Source: Hyphomicrobiales bacterium
GTDB taxonomy: Bacteria; Pseudomonadota; Alphaproteobacteria; Rhizobiales; Xanthobacteraceae
Length of the DNA stretch: 64,000 nt
Direction of reading: 5' to 3'
Assembly (NCBI GenBank): GCA_017305535.1
Contig: JAFKKN010000005.1
Coordinates: 1-64,000, forward strand
Part shown: piece after piece, positions 36,088 through 44,413 of the stretch
Position numbering within the stretch: the first letter of the stretch is position 1
How the letters are laid out: each line of letters opens with the position of its first letter
Translations under genes and position numbers: made by a program
Notes under the pieces: model-generated
Database searches by the model: none
What the model saw: the letters and a program-made list of their open reading frames with translations, nothing else
Told to the model about the DNA's origin: nothing

Positions 36088-36528
36088 TTACTGTTGCGCC
36101 TTGCTGCCATCGTTCGCTGGCGGCGGCGGAGCCGACTGCGGCTGGGCCGGCGCCGAACCGGTGGTGGTGCCCGGCTGGTTATTATACGGCGTCACGTCGC
36201 GAACGCCCGGCGCCACCGGCGGCTTGCTTTGCTCGGCCATGTTGCGATCAGATTTTGGCGTCGATTGCGGCGCGGTGGTCTGTGCAGTTGGCGTGGTGGT
36301 ATTGGTGGTTGCCGTCGTCGTTTCGCTATTGTTCAGACCATAGAACACCGCGCCGAGAATCACGGCCGCCGCAATGGCGTAGAGCGCGATGCGGCTGCCG
36401 CTCGCGGGGCCTTCGGCCAGTTCGGGATCGGCCTGCAACAAATGGTTGTCGGTTGAGCGCGCGTCACGTAGCGGCTCGTCACCGACGATGGGGCGGAACG
36501 GGTCGTTTGGGTCACGTTCATAAGCCAT
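36088..36528 (-). CDS. Single-pass membrane protein with Thr/Pro-rich tail
   Basis: From the ATG of MAYERDPNDPFRPIVG the product has 146 residues: a charged N-terminal part, one hydrophobic segment (IALYAIAAAVILGAVFYGLN), then a low-complexity Thr/Ala/Pro/Gln-rich tail. No family is recognised, though similar short anchored proteins occur in rhizobia. GGAGCGCTAC precedes the start. It is convergent with the ICL/PEPM gene. Confidence 0.65.
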   Translation of the reverse strand: MAYERDPNDPFRPIVGDEPLRDARSTDNHLLQADPELAEGPASGSRIALYAIAAAVILGAVFYGLNNSETTTATTNTTTPTAQTTAPQSTPKSDRNMAEQSKPPVAPGVRDVTPYNNQPGTTTGSAPAQPQSAPPPPANDGSKAQQ

Positions 36529-37073
36529 AGGCGTAGCGCTCCTTCTGTCGATACGGACCAATTCGGCAGGAGCGGCACAGTTCCTGTGGAACTTCCGAAA
36601 GCTGGCGATAGATATGTGGTCGACGTGCGGATGGTCGCTTTTGCACCGCAAAAAATCGCTCTTTGAGGTCGCTACCGGCCTAACCGACGGGGCATGGGAG
36701 ATCAGCTAATAGCGCATGGCCGACTTCGCAGGAGAGACTCCGTCGCGTCGTCCACCGCATATGACTGCGAATCGCGATTGCTCGCTGCTGTCTGCCCGCC
36801 ATGGCCTACGAGAAACAGCGATCGAAGCCGCTTCGCCTGCGCGTGTGGATGAGATCGCCAATCCACCGGAAATCTCGATGAAGAAAATGTCCGCCAAACG
36901 ACATCTTTCAAAATCATTGCAGGCTTTCCGGACATGAAATTGTGAACTGCGCGCGCGGCACGCGGCGGTGGAGATTTGTCGTGCACTGAGCAGGAAAACA
37001 GACGTAGACTGGTTCTAAAGCGTCGTTCATCAGTTCGATAAGAAACACCTTGCAGGTGCAAGAAGAGGGCGGA
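36529..37073. other. 545-bp intergenic region, promoter side of the oxidoreductase gene
   Basis: No convincing gene: the minus-strand open frame there lacks family similarity and crosses into the oxidoreductase. The region has local AT-rich patches and a small TTTTGC/GCAAAA hairpin near 36639. It must hold the promoters for the membrane-protein gene (leftward) and the large oxidoreductase gene (rightward), but I cannot pin boxes. Confidence 0.5.
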
Positions 37074-40000
37074 ATGGGAATCAACCAAGGTCCGATCAGT
37101 CTCGATCAGAAGTACACCCAGGAATCCGGTCACATCTTTCTCACGGGCATTCAGGCGCTGGTCCGGCTGCCGATGGCCCAGATCCGGCGCGACCGCGCGG
37201 CCGGTTTGAACACCGCCGGATTTGTTACTGGCTATCGCGGCTCTCCGCTCGGCGGTTACGATCAGCAGTTGATGGCGGCGCGCAAGCACCTCGAGCAGTA
37301 CAACGTCAAATTTCAGCCCGGCGTGAACGAGGACCTCGCGGCCACCGCGATATGGGGTTCGCAGCAACTCAATCTCTCGCCCGGCGCAAAGCACGACGGC
37401 ATCGTCGGCATCTGGTACGGCAAGGGTCCTGGCGTCGATCGTTGCGGCGACGTCTTTCGTCACGGCAACGCGGCGGGCTCGGCAAAGAACGGCGGCGTGC
37501 TATGCCTTGCGGGCGACGACCACGGCGCGAAATCCTCCACGGTGCCGCATCAGTCCGACCACGCCTTCATCTCGGCGCTGATGCCGTATCTCTATCCGTC
37601 CAGCATTCATGAAATGATCCAGATGGGTCTGCTCGGCATCGCGATGTCGCGCTATTCCGGCTGCTGGGTCGGCATGAAGGTGATCACCGAAACGGTGGAG
37701 ACCACCGCGGAGATCAATCTCGCCGACGAACTGACGCCGTTCGTCATTCCCACCGATTTCGAGATGCCGCCGGGTGGCCTCAACCTGCGCTGGCCCGACG
37801 ACCGCTACGAGCAGGATCGCCGGCTGCAAGACTACAAGGGTTTTGCCGCGATCGCGTTTGCGCGCGCCAACAAGATCAACCGCGTTACCATGGACTCGCC
37901 GAACGCACGCTTCGGTATCATGGCGTCAGGCAAGAGCTACGAGGACGTGCGGCAGGCGCTGCGTGAACTCGGCATCACCGAACAGGTGGCGGCGCGCATA
38001 GGTCTGCGCCTCTACAAGATCGGCATGCCGTGGCCGCTGGAGCCGGAAGGTGTGCGGCAGTTCGCGGTCGGCTTGCAGGAAATCTTCATCGTCGAGGAAC
38101 GCCGCGAGATCGTCGAGAACCAGGTCAAGCAGGAGCTGTTCAACTGGCGCGACGACGTGCGTCCGCGCATCATCGGCAAGATGGACGATCACGACAAGCG
38201 CTTCCTGCCGTTCGCGGAAGAACTCGGCGTCGCCAACATCGCAACCTCGCTTGCGGATCGCCTGCTGGCGATGGAGATCGATCCGGAAATCGCTGCGCTG
38301 ATCCGCGCCAAAGCCGACTGGTTTCACGGCCGCGCGGCTTCGCAGGTGCAGCCGGCGATCCCGATCGCGCGCACGCCGTATTTTTGCTCGGGTTGCCCGC
38401 ACAACACCTCGACCAAGGTGCCGGAAGGCAGCCGCGCGATGGCCGGCATCGGCTGTCACTTCATGTCGTTGTGGATGGACCGCAACACCGAGACATTCAC
38501 GCATATGGGCGGCGAGGGCGTCACCTGGGTCGGCATCGCGCCGTTCACCAACGAGAAGCATGTGTTCGCCAATCTCGGCGATGGCACTTACTTCCACTCG
38601 GGCAGCCTTGCGATCCGGCAGGCGGTCGCCTCGAAAGCGAACATCACTTATAAAATTCTCTACAACGACGCCGTCGCGATGACCGGCGGTCAACGCCATG
38701 ACGGCGATCTCTCGCCACAGCAGATCACCTATCAGCTTCACAGCGAGGGCGTGCGTAACATCTATCTGGTGTCGGAGAATCCCGACGCCTATCCGCCGTC
38801 CAGCCTCGCGCCCGGCGTCAAGACCGCACATCGCGACGATCTCGACACGGTGATGAAGACCCTGCGCGAGACGCCCGGCTGCTCGGCCATCGTCTTCGTG
38901 CAGACCTGCGCCGCCGAAAAGCGCCGCCGCCGCAAGCGCGGCCTGATGGAAGATCCGGCCCGGCGCGTGATGATCAACCCGGCGGTGTGCGAAGGCTGTG
39001 GCGATTGCTCGGTTCAGTCGAACTGTATCTCGGTGGAGCCGCTGGAAACCGAACTCGGCCGCAAGCGCGCCATCAACCAGTCGAGCTGCAACAAGGATTA
39101 TTCCTGCGTCAAAGGTTTCTGTCCGTCGTTCGTCAATATCGATGGCGGCAAGCCGCGCAAGCGCGCCGCGATGGATGTTTCGTCGTTGATGGGCGATCTG
39201 CCGGAGCCAGCGTCGCGTCCGACGCTGGAGAAGCCCTACAACATCGCTGTGGGTGGCGTCGGCGGCACCGGCGTCCTGACCATCGGGGCGCTGCTCGGCA
39301 TGGCCGCGCACATCGAGGGCAAGGCCAGCATGATCCTCGACATGTCCGGCCTCGCGCAGAAGGGCGGCGCGGTGCTGAGCCATGTTCGGCTGTCGCAGAA
39401 CACCGACGACGTGAAGACGTCGAAGATCGTCACGGGTTCCGCCGATCTTCTGATCGCCGCCGACGAGGTGATGGCGATCTCCAAGGAGACGATTTCGCTG
39501 TGCGACTCCAGCCGTACCCACGGCGTGGTCAATACACATCTCATTCCGATCGCCGACTTCATCCACAATCGCGATTTCGATTTCCAGAACCGCAAGGTCG
39601 ATAGCGTGTTGCAAGGCGCGCTGACCAAAGATTCCGCGTTCATGGATTTCACCAAGGTCGCGGAAGGCTTGCTGGGCGACGCCATTGCGACCAACATGAT
39701 GATGATGGGCTATGCCTATCAGCAGGGGCGATTGCCGCTGTCTGCGGAATCGCTGTTGCAGGCCATCGAGATCAACGGCGTGTCGATCAAGATGAACACG
39801 CAGGCGTTCCAGTTGGGGCGTCTGGCGGCGGCCGATCCGGGGCGGCTGGCGCAGATGATCAAGGGCAAGGATGAGGCGACGGCGCCGAAATCGCTCGATG
39901 CGATGTCGCTCGACGAAATTATCGCGCATCGCAGCAAATTGCTGACCGATTACCAGAATGCCGGTCTAGCGAACGCCTATCGCAAGGTGGTGGATCAGGT

Positions 40001-40568
40001 GAAGGCGGTGGCCAAGCAGCACGGCTTCGGCGAGGAATTGCCGCGCGCGGTGGCGATCAATTACGCCAAGCTGCTTGCCTACAAGGACGAGTACGAGGTG
40101 GCGCGGCTCTACACCGATGGCCGTTTCCAGAAGCTGCTGCGCGAGCAGTTCGAAGGCGATTACAAGATCAGCTTCAATCTCGCGCCGCCGGTCCTGTCGT
40201 CTGAACTCGATACGCAGGGGCGGCCGCTGAAGCGCGAGTTCAGCGCGCGAATCCTGCCGCTGTTCCGGTTGCTGGCCAAGATGAAGGGACTGCGCGGCAC
40301 ACCGTTCGACGTTTTCGGTTACAACAAGGACCGCAAGATGGAGCGCGAACTGATCGCCGGTTATGAGCGCGACATCGAAACGGTGCTGCGGCTGGTCTCG
40401 CCGGCCAACGTCGATATCGCCGTCGAACTGCTGTCGCTGCCGGATCGCATTCGCGGTTACGGTCCGGTGAAGGAGAAGGCGGTGAAGGACGCCAAGGCGC
40501 GCTATGAACAGTTGGCCAAGGATCTGGTCAACCCGCCTCCTGTGACGCGGCAGATGGCGGCGGAATAG
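37074..40568 (+). CDS. Fused indolepyruvate:ferredoxin oxidoreductase family protein
   Basis: The 1164-residue protein fuses the alpha, beta and gamma-like parts of 2-oxoacid:ferredoxin oxidoreductases. The N-terminal part has GYRGSPLGGYDQQLMAARKH, a pyrimidine-binding-like domain. The TPP half has FCSGCPHNTSTKVPEGSR (Cys438/Cys441) and GDGTYFHSG (Gly502-Asp-Gly). A ferredoxin-like Cys cluster begins at CEGCGDC (Cys639, 642, 645). The gamma domain carries VGGVGGTGVLTIGALLGMAA. Such enzymes decarboxylate arylpyruvates or related 2-oxo acids to acyl-CoA, passing electrons to ferredoxin. It heads a + strand cluster of acyl-CoA enzymes, so it probably makes their substrate; the precise 2-oxo acid is unknown. 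Confidence 0.9.
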   Translation: MGINQGPISLDQKYTQESGHIFLTGIQALVRLPMAQIRRDRAAGLNTAGFVTGYRGSPLGGYDQQLMAARKHLEQYNVKFQPGVNEDLAATAIWGSQQLNLSPGAKHDGIVGIWYGKGPGVDRCGDVFRHGNAAGSAKNGGVLCLAGDDHGAKSSTVPHQSDHAFISALMPYLYPSSIHEMIQMGLLGIAMSRYSGCWVGMKVITETVETTAEINLADELTPFVIPTDFEMPPGGLNLRWPDDRYEQDRRLQDYKGFAAIAFARANKINRVTMDSPNARFGIMASGKSYEDVRQALRELGITEQVAARIGLRLYKIGMPWPLEPEGVRQFAVGLQEIFIVEERREIVENQVKQELFNWRDDVRPRIIGKMDDHDKRFLPFAEELGVANIATSLADRLLAMEIDPEIAALIRAKADWFHGRAASQVQPAIPIARTPYFCSGCPHNTSTKVPEGSRAMAGIGCHFMSLWMDRNTETFTHMGGEGVTWVGIAPFTNEKHVFANLGDGTYFHSGSLAIRQAVASKANITYKILYNDAVAMTGGQRHDGDLSPQQITYQLHSEGVRNIYLVSENPDAYPPSSLAPGVKTAHRDDLDTVMKTLRETPGCSAIVFVQTCAAEKRRRRKRGLMEDPARRVMINPAVCEGCGDCSVQSNCISVEPLETELGRKRAINQSSCNKDYSCVKGFCPSFVNIDGGKPRKRAAMDVSSLMGDLPEPASRPTLEKPYNIAVGGVGGTGVLTIGALLGMAAHIEGKASMILDMSGLAQKGGAVLSHVRLSQNTDDVKTSKIVTGSADLLIAADEVMAISKETISLCDSSRTHGVVNTHLIPIADFIHNRDFDFQNRKVDSVLQGALTKDSAFMDFTKVAEGLLGDAIATNMMMMGYAYQQGRLPLSAESLLQAIEINGVSIKMNTQAFQLGRLAAADPGRLAQMIKGKDEATAPKSLDAMSLDEIIAHRSKLLTDYQNAGLANAYRKVVDQVKAVAKQHGFGEELPRAVAINYAKLLAYKDEYEVARLYTDGRFQKLLREQFEGDYKISFNLAPPVLSSELDTQGRPLKREFSARILPLFRLLAKMKGLRGTPFDVFGYNKDRKMERELIAGYERDIETVLRLVSPANVDIAVELLSLPDRIRGYGPVKEKAVKDAKARYEQLAKDLVNPPPVTRQMAAE

Positions 40569-40581
40569 CAAGGTTCACGCC

Positions 40582-40682
40582 GCCATCCTGAGGTGGCGAT
40601 GCAATTGCCATCGCCCTCGAAGGATGACACCCCTCGCAGCTATCTTTCGAAGCTCGCTTCTGCCCGCACCTCAGGGTGACGG
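40582..40682. repeat. Intergenic palindromic element between the oxidoreductase and thiolase genes
   Basis: CCTGAGGTG (40587-40595) is inverted at CACCTCAGG (40667-40675), and GGCGATG-CAATTGC-CATCGCC (40595-40615) forms an internal hairpin. The sequence CATCCTGAGGTG resembles the REP-like palindromes common in this bacterial family. It is different from the 125-bp repeat family and has no coding capacity. Confidence 0.6.
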
Positions 40683-40782
40683 CATTCAATCAATCTCGCG
40701 GCGCGGAATATTTCCGCGCTTGCCAAGGCTGCGCAGACGGGCCAGAAAATCTGCTGGGGACAAACGCCAGCGGAGACACCTT

Positions 40783-41940
40783 TTGACGATCAAGGGCCAA
40801 GCCTACATCGCCGGGATTTACGAGCATCCCACCCGGCACGCACCCGATAAATCCACCGCGCAATTGCACGCCGAGGTCGCCAAGGGTGCGATCGAGGATG
40901 CGGGGCTGACGATCGACGACGTCGACGGCTATTTCTGCGCGGGCGACGCGCCCGGCGGCGCCTGGCCGATGGTCGATTATCTCGGTTTCAATACCAAGAA
41001 ATTGCGCCACATCGATTCCACCGAGACCGGCGGCTGTTCCTACATCATTCATATCGGCCATGCCGCCGAGGCCATCGCTGCGGGCAAGTGCTCGATCGCG
41101 CTGGTGACGCTGGCCGGTAAGCCCCGCACCAGCGTGATGCCGCCACGCGCGGCCGGCGCGGAAGTGGATTTCGAGACGGCTTACGGCGCCACCACCCACA
41201 ACGCCTACGGCATGTGTGCCATGCGCCATATGCACGACTATGGCACCACCAGCGAACAGCTTGCGTGGATCAAGGTCGCAGCCTCGCATCACGCGCAATA
41301 CAATCCGCACGCGATGCTGAAGGACGTCGTCACCGTCGAGGACGTCGTCAACTCACCGATGATCTCCGATCCGCTGCATCGCATGGATTGTTGCGTCGTC
41401 ACCGATGGCGGCGGCGCGCTGATCGTTACCACGCCGGAAATCGCCAAGAGCCTGAAGAAGCCGCTGGTGCGCCTGATCGGCCATGGCGAGGCGATGAAGG
41501 GACCGCGCGGCGGCAAGGACCTCGACCTGACCTATTCCGCCGGCGTGTGGTCCGGCCCGCGCGCGTTCGAGGAAGCGGGCGTGCGGCCTTCGGATATCAA
41601 GTATGCGTCGATCTACGACAGCTTCACCATCACTGTGCTGATGCAGCTCGAGGACCTCGGTTTTTGCAAGAAGGGCGAGGGCGGCAAGTTCGTCTCCGAC
41701 GGCAACCTGATTTCCGGCGTCGGCAAGTTGCCTTTCAACACCGATGGCGGCGGACTGTGCAGCAATCATCCCGTCAATCGTGGCGGCATGACCAAGATCC
41801 TCGAAGCGGTGCGACAGTTGCGCGGTGAAGCGCATCCCAAGGTGCAGGTGCCCAATTGTGACCTCGCGCTGGTGCATGGCACCGGCGGTCTTCTCGGCGT
41901 GCGTCACGCCGCCTCAACTGCCGTTCTGGAGCGCGTGTGA
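40783..41940 (+). CDS. SCP2-type thiolase / acetyl-CoA acetyltransferase family protein (TTG start)
   Basis: The 385-residue protein is a thiolase of the SCP2/lipid-transfer type. Cys85 in STETGGCSYIIH is at the place of the nucleophilic Cys of classical thiolases. CSNHPVNRGGM carries the active-site His. HGTGGLLGVRH replaces the usual C-terminal Cys-Gly motif, as in SCP2-type members. I start at TTG because no ATG fits: AGCGGAGAC lies 8 bases upstream and the next residues match family starts. A longer ATG start at 40624 would cross a repeat. The following DUF35 gene is its usual partner. It could cleave 3-oxoacyl-CoA or act as an aldolase. Confidence 0.87.
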   Translation: MTIKGQAYIAGIYEHPTRHAPDKSTAQLHAEVAKGAIEDAGLTIDDVDGYFCAGDAPGGAWPMVDYLGFNTKKLRHIDSTETGGCSYIIHIGHAAEAIAAGKCSIALVTLAGKPRTSVMPPRAAGAEVDFETAYGATTHNAYGMCAMRHMHDYGTTSEQLAWIKVAASHHAQYNPHAMLKDVVTVEDVVNSPMISDPLHRMDCCVVTDGGGALIVTTPEIAKSLKKPLVRLIGHGEAMKGPRGGKDLDLTYSAGVWSGPRAFEEAGVRPSDIKYASIYDSFTITVLMQLEDLGFCKKGEGGKFVSDGNLISGVGKLPFNTDGGGLCSNHPVNRGGMTKILEAVRQLRGEAHPKVQVPNCDLALVHGTGGLLGVRHAASTAVLERV

Positions 41941-42341
41941 TGAGCGAAGCGAAAACCCAAGAGAAGAAGTACCCCGCGCCGCAGGGCAATCCGGAAACGC
42001 AAGCGTTCTGGGACGCCGCCAAGCAGGGCAAGTTCATGATCAAGCGCTGCACCGCGTGCGGCGAGGCGCATTACTTTCCGCGTTCGATCTGTCCGTTCTG
42101 CTTCTCCGACAAGACGGTGTGGGAAGAAAGCGCGGGCGAGGGCGAGATCTACACGTTCAGCCTGATGCGGAAATCACCGACCGGTCCTTACGCCATTGGC
42201 TATGTCAAGCTGAAGGAAGGTCCGGCGGTGCAGACCAATTTCGTTGATTGCGATCTTGGCGCGTTGAAGATCGGACAGAAGGTCAAGGTGGTGTTCAAGC
42301 CGACCGACGGTGCACCGCTGCCATTTTTTACGACGGCTTAA
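41940..42341 (+). CDS. Zn-ribbon/OB-fold (DUF35) protein, thiolase partner
   Basis: The 133-residue protein has a rubredoxin-like zinc ribbon CTACGEAHYFPRSICPFC (two CxxC-type pairs) and an OB-fold half with YTFSLMRKSPTGPYAIGYVK. DUF35 proteins bind thiolase-like enzymes and can supply acyl-CoA-binding surfaces, as in aldolase complexes of steroid side-chain degradation. The ATG overlaps the thiolase stop (TGATG), so the two are likely to be made in equal amounts. Confidence 0.92.
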   Translation: MSEAKTQEKKYPAPQGNPETQAFWDAAKQGKFMIKRCTACGEAHYFPRSICPFCFSDKTVWEESAGEGEIYTFSLMRKSPTGPYAIGYVKLKEGPAVQTNFVDCDLGALKIGQKVKVVFKPTDGAPLPFFTTA

Positions 42342-42350
42342 CGACTTACC

Positions 42351-42468
42351 TCTCCCCGCGTGCGGGGAGAGGTCGACCGGCGAAACGCAGCGAATACGGT
42401 CGGGTGAGGGGGCGTATCCGTTGGAGCGGCCCCTCACCCCAACCCTCTCCCCGCAGGCGGGGAGAGGG
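42351..42468. repeat. Pair of CTCTCCCCGC hairpins between DUF35 and MaoC genes
   Basis: CTCTCCCCGC-GT-GCGGGGAGAG (42351-42372) and CCCTCTCCCCGC-AG-GCGGGGAGAGGG (42443-42468) are perfect hairpins with 2-base centres. The region between includes GGTGAGGGG and CCCCTCACC, another inverted pair. This is a REP-like element lying inside the cluster. There is no T-tract, so read-through to maoC is possible. Confidence 0.75.
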
Positions 42469-42498
42469 AGCGCGGAAAATCCTGGAGGAACGACACAC

Positions 42499-43362
42499 AT
42501 GGCGCTCAGTTACGACCAACTCATGGCGCTCAAGAGCACCGGCCAGAAATACAGCTACACCGATCGCGAGGTGATGCTTTACGCCTACGGCATCGGTCTC
42601 GGCGCCGATCCGATGGACGAGAAGGAATTGGCGTTCGTCAACGAAGCCTGTTTCACCGAGCGTCCGCTCAAGGTGGTGCCGACGTTTGCGTCGGTCGCGG
42701 CATGGGGCTCCGGCCCCGGCGACATGCAGCTCAACCGCCTGATGGTGGTGGACGGCGAGCGTGACATCACCTTCCACACGCCGATGCCGGTGGCTGCCAA
42801 CATCACGGCGGACTCCAGCGTGCTCGGCGTATTCGACAAGGGCAAGGACAAGGGACTGGTGATCCGTCATCAGACCGTGCTGAAGAACGAGAAGGGCGAG
42901 GCACTGGCGACCTTGGTGGCATCGCGTTTCGCGCGCGGCGACGGCGGCATCGGCGGTCCTTCATCGGCGCAGCCGGAATCGCACGAAGTGCCGAAGCGTG
43001 CGCCGGATCAGACCGTCGACATTACGACCCGGCCGGATCAGGCGCTGATTTATCGGCTCTGCGGCGACCGCAATCCGCTGCACAGCGATCCGGAGTTTGC
43101 CAAGCGCGCCGGCTTCCCGCGTCCGATCCTGCACGGCATGTGCACCTACGGCATTACTTGCCGCGGCGTGTTGCAGACCTATGCCGATTACGATCCGTCG
43201 GCGTTCCGCCGTCATGCAGTGCGTTTCTCGTCGCCGGTATTTCCGGGCGAGACCGTGACGATGGATCTGTGGAAGGACGGCAACGTGATCTCGTTCGAGG
43301 CCAAGGTGAAGTCGCGCGGCGTCACCGTGATCAAGAATGGCCGCACGGAATTGGCGTCATAA
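42499..43362 (+). CDS. MaoC-like dehydratase / enoyl-CoA hydratase (two-hotdog type)
   Basis: The 287-residue protein resembles the double-hotdog 2-enoyl-CoA hydratase domain of peroxisomal multifunctional enzyme type 2. The catalytic pair sits in the hydratase-2 motif: Asp190 (GDRNPLHSDPEFA) and His195. The N-terminal half includes YAYGIGLGADPMDEKELAFV, a family mark. It hydrates trans-2-enoyl-CoA to (3R)-hydroxyacyl-CoA. TGGAGGAAC precedes the ATG. With the next SDR it would complete two beta-oxidation steps. Confidence 0.92.
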   Translation: MALSYDQLMALKSTGQKYSYTDREVMLYAYGIGLGADPMDEKELAFVNEACFTERPLKVVPTFASVAAWGSGPGDMQLNRLMVVDGERDITFHTPMPVAANITADSSVLGVFDKGKDKGLVIRHQTVLKNEKGEALATLVASRFARGDGGIGGPSSAQPESHEVPKRAPDQTVDITTRPDQALIYRLCGDRNPLHSDPEFAKRAGFPRPILHGMCTYGITCRGVLQTYADYDPSAFRRHAVRFSSPVFPGETVTMDLWKDGNVISFEAKVKSRGVTVIKNGRTELAS

Positions 43363-43372
43363 ACACAGATGC

Positions 43373-43499
43373 CGTCATGGCCGGGCATAGCCGTTCGAAG
43401 AACGACGTCGCTTCGCTCGTCTATGTCCCGGCCATCCACGTCTTGGATGTTGATGTGCCGAAGAAGGCGTGGATGCCCGGAACAGGTCCGGGCATGACG
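43373..43499. repeat. Palindromic intergenic repeat, full copy 3
   Basis: Begins CGTCATGGCCGGGCATAGCC and ends GTCCGGGCATGACG. It contains CGTCGCTTCGCTCG and the inner arms CATCCACGTCTT / AAGGCGTGGATG (one change from the perfect arm), with its own distinct loop. It lies between the MaoC and SDR genes of the catabolic cluster. Confidence 0.85.
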
Positions 43500-43530
43500 C
43501 CCCGAGGGTTGCTGCGCTACGGAGGGACAT

Positions 43531-44403
43531 ATGGGATTGCTTGACGGAAAAGTGGCGCTGATCACCGGTGCGGGCGGTGGACTCGGCGAGGCTTACGTAA
43601 AGCTGTTCGCGCGTGAGGGCGCGGCGGTGGTCGTCAACGATCTCGGCGGGCCGCGTGACGGCAGCGGCTCGGACACCTCGATGGCGCAGAAGGTCGTCGA
43701 TGCGATCAAGGCGGAAGGCGGCCGTGCCGTCGCCAACGGCGCCGACATCTCCACCATGGCCGGCGGCCAATCGGTGTTCGACGACGCCATCAAACATTTC
43801 GGCCGCGCCGATATCCTCGTCAACAATGCCGGCATCCTGCTCGACCGCAGCTTCGTCAAGATGAGCGAGGCCGATTGGGACAAGTGCCTCAAGGTGCATC
43901 TCAAGGGGACGTTCTGCGTCACCACGCCGGTGTTCCGCTGGATGAAGGACAATGGCGGCGGCGTCATCGTCAATACCTCGTCCACATCGGGCCTGATCGG
44001 CAATTTCGGCCAGAGCAATTACGGCGCGGCGAAGGGCGGCATCTGGGGCCTTTCCAACGTCCTCGCGATCGAGGGCCGCAAGTCCAATATTCGCATCTGG
44101 ACGCTGGCGCCCGGCGCGCTGACGCGGATGACCGCCGACCTGCAACGCTATATCGACAATCCGGGCGCGGCGCTGGGGCCGGATGGCATCGCGCCGGCCG
44201 TGCTATACATGGTCAGCGATCTGTCCGGCGATCAGACCGGCAAGGTGCTCGGCGTCTCCGGCCCACGCGGCGTTCGCGAGATGAAGATGATGGAAATGGA
44301 AGGCTGGAAGCCGCCGCATGACGGCTGGAAGGCCGAGGACATCGTCACCCACGCCAAGGAGATCTTCTTCTCCGACGATACGCTGGGCGCACGACGGTTT
44401 TGA
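43531..44403 (+). CDS. SDR family oxidoreductase, MFE-2-like 3-hydroxyacyl-CoA dehydrogenase
   Basis: The 290-residue SDR has TGAGGGLGEAYVKLFAREGA (cofactor), NDLGGPRDGSGSDTSMAQKV (a region typical of the MFE-2 hydroxyacyl-CoA dehydrogenase group), NNAGILLDRSFVKMSEADWD and the catalytic SNYGAAKGG, with Tyr164 and Lys168. It likely oxidises (3R)-hydroxyacyl-CoA with NAD. GGAGGGACAT precedes the ATG. It is next to a hydratase of the same peroxisomal-like system. Confidence 0.9.
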   Translation: MGLLDGKVALITGAGGGLGEAYVKLFAREGAAVVVNDLGGPRDGSGSDTSMAQKVVDAIKAEGGRAVANGADISTMAGGQSVFDDAIKHFGRADILVNNAGILLDRSFVKMSEADWDKCLKVHLKGTFCVTTPVFRWMKDNGGGVIVNTSSTSGLIGNFGQSNYGAAKGGIWGLSNVLAIEGRKSNIRIWTLAPGALTRMTADLQRYIDNPGAALGPDGIAPAVLYMVSDLSGDQTGKVLGVSGPRGVREMKMMEMEGWKPPHDGWKAEDIVTHAKEIFFSDDTLGARRF

Positions 44404-44413
44404 AAGAACGACG

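Noticed and set aside
36702-37463. Minus-strand frame crossing the gap before the oxidoreductase
   Set aside because: It runs into the confirmed oxidoreductase and has mixed composition; more likely non-coding gap.
37926-39929. 667-codon minus-strand frame opposite the IOR-type oxidoreductase
   Set aside because: Antisense to conserved TPP and ferredoxin motifs, with no recognised family.
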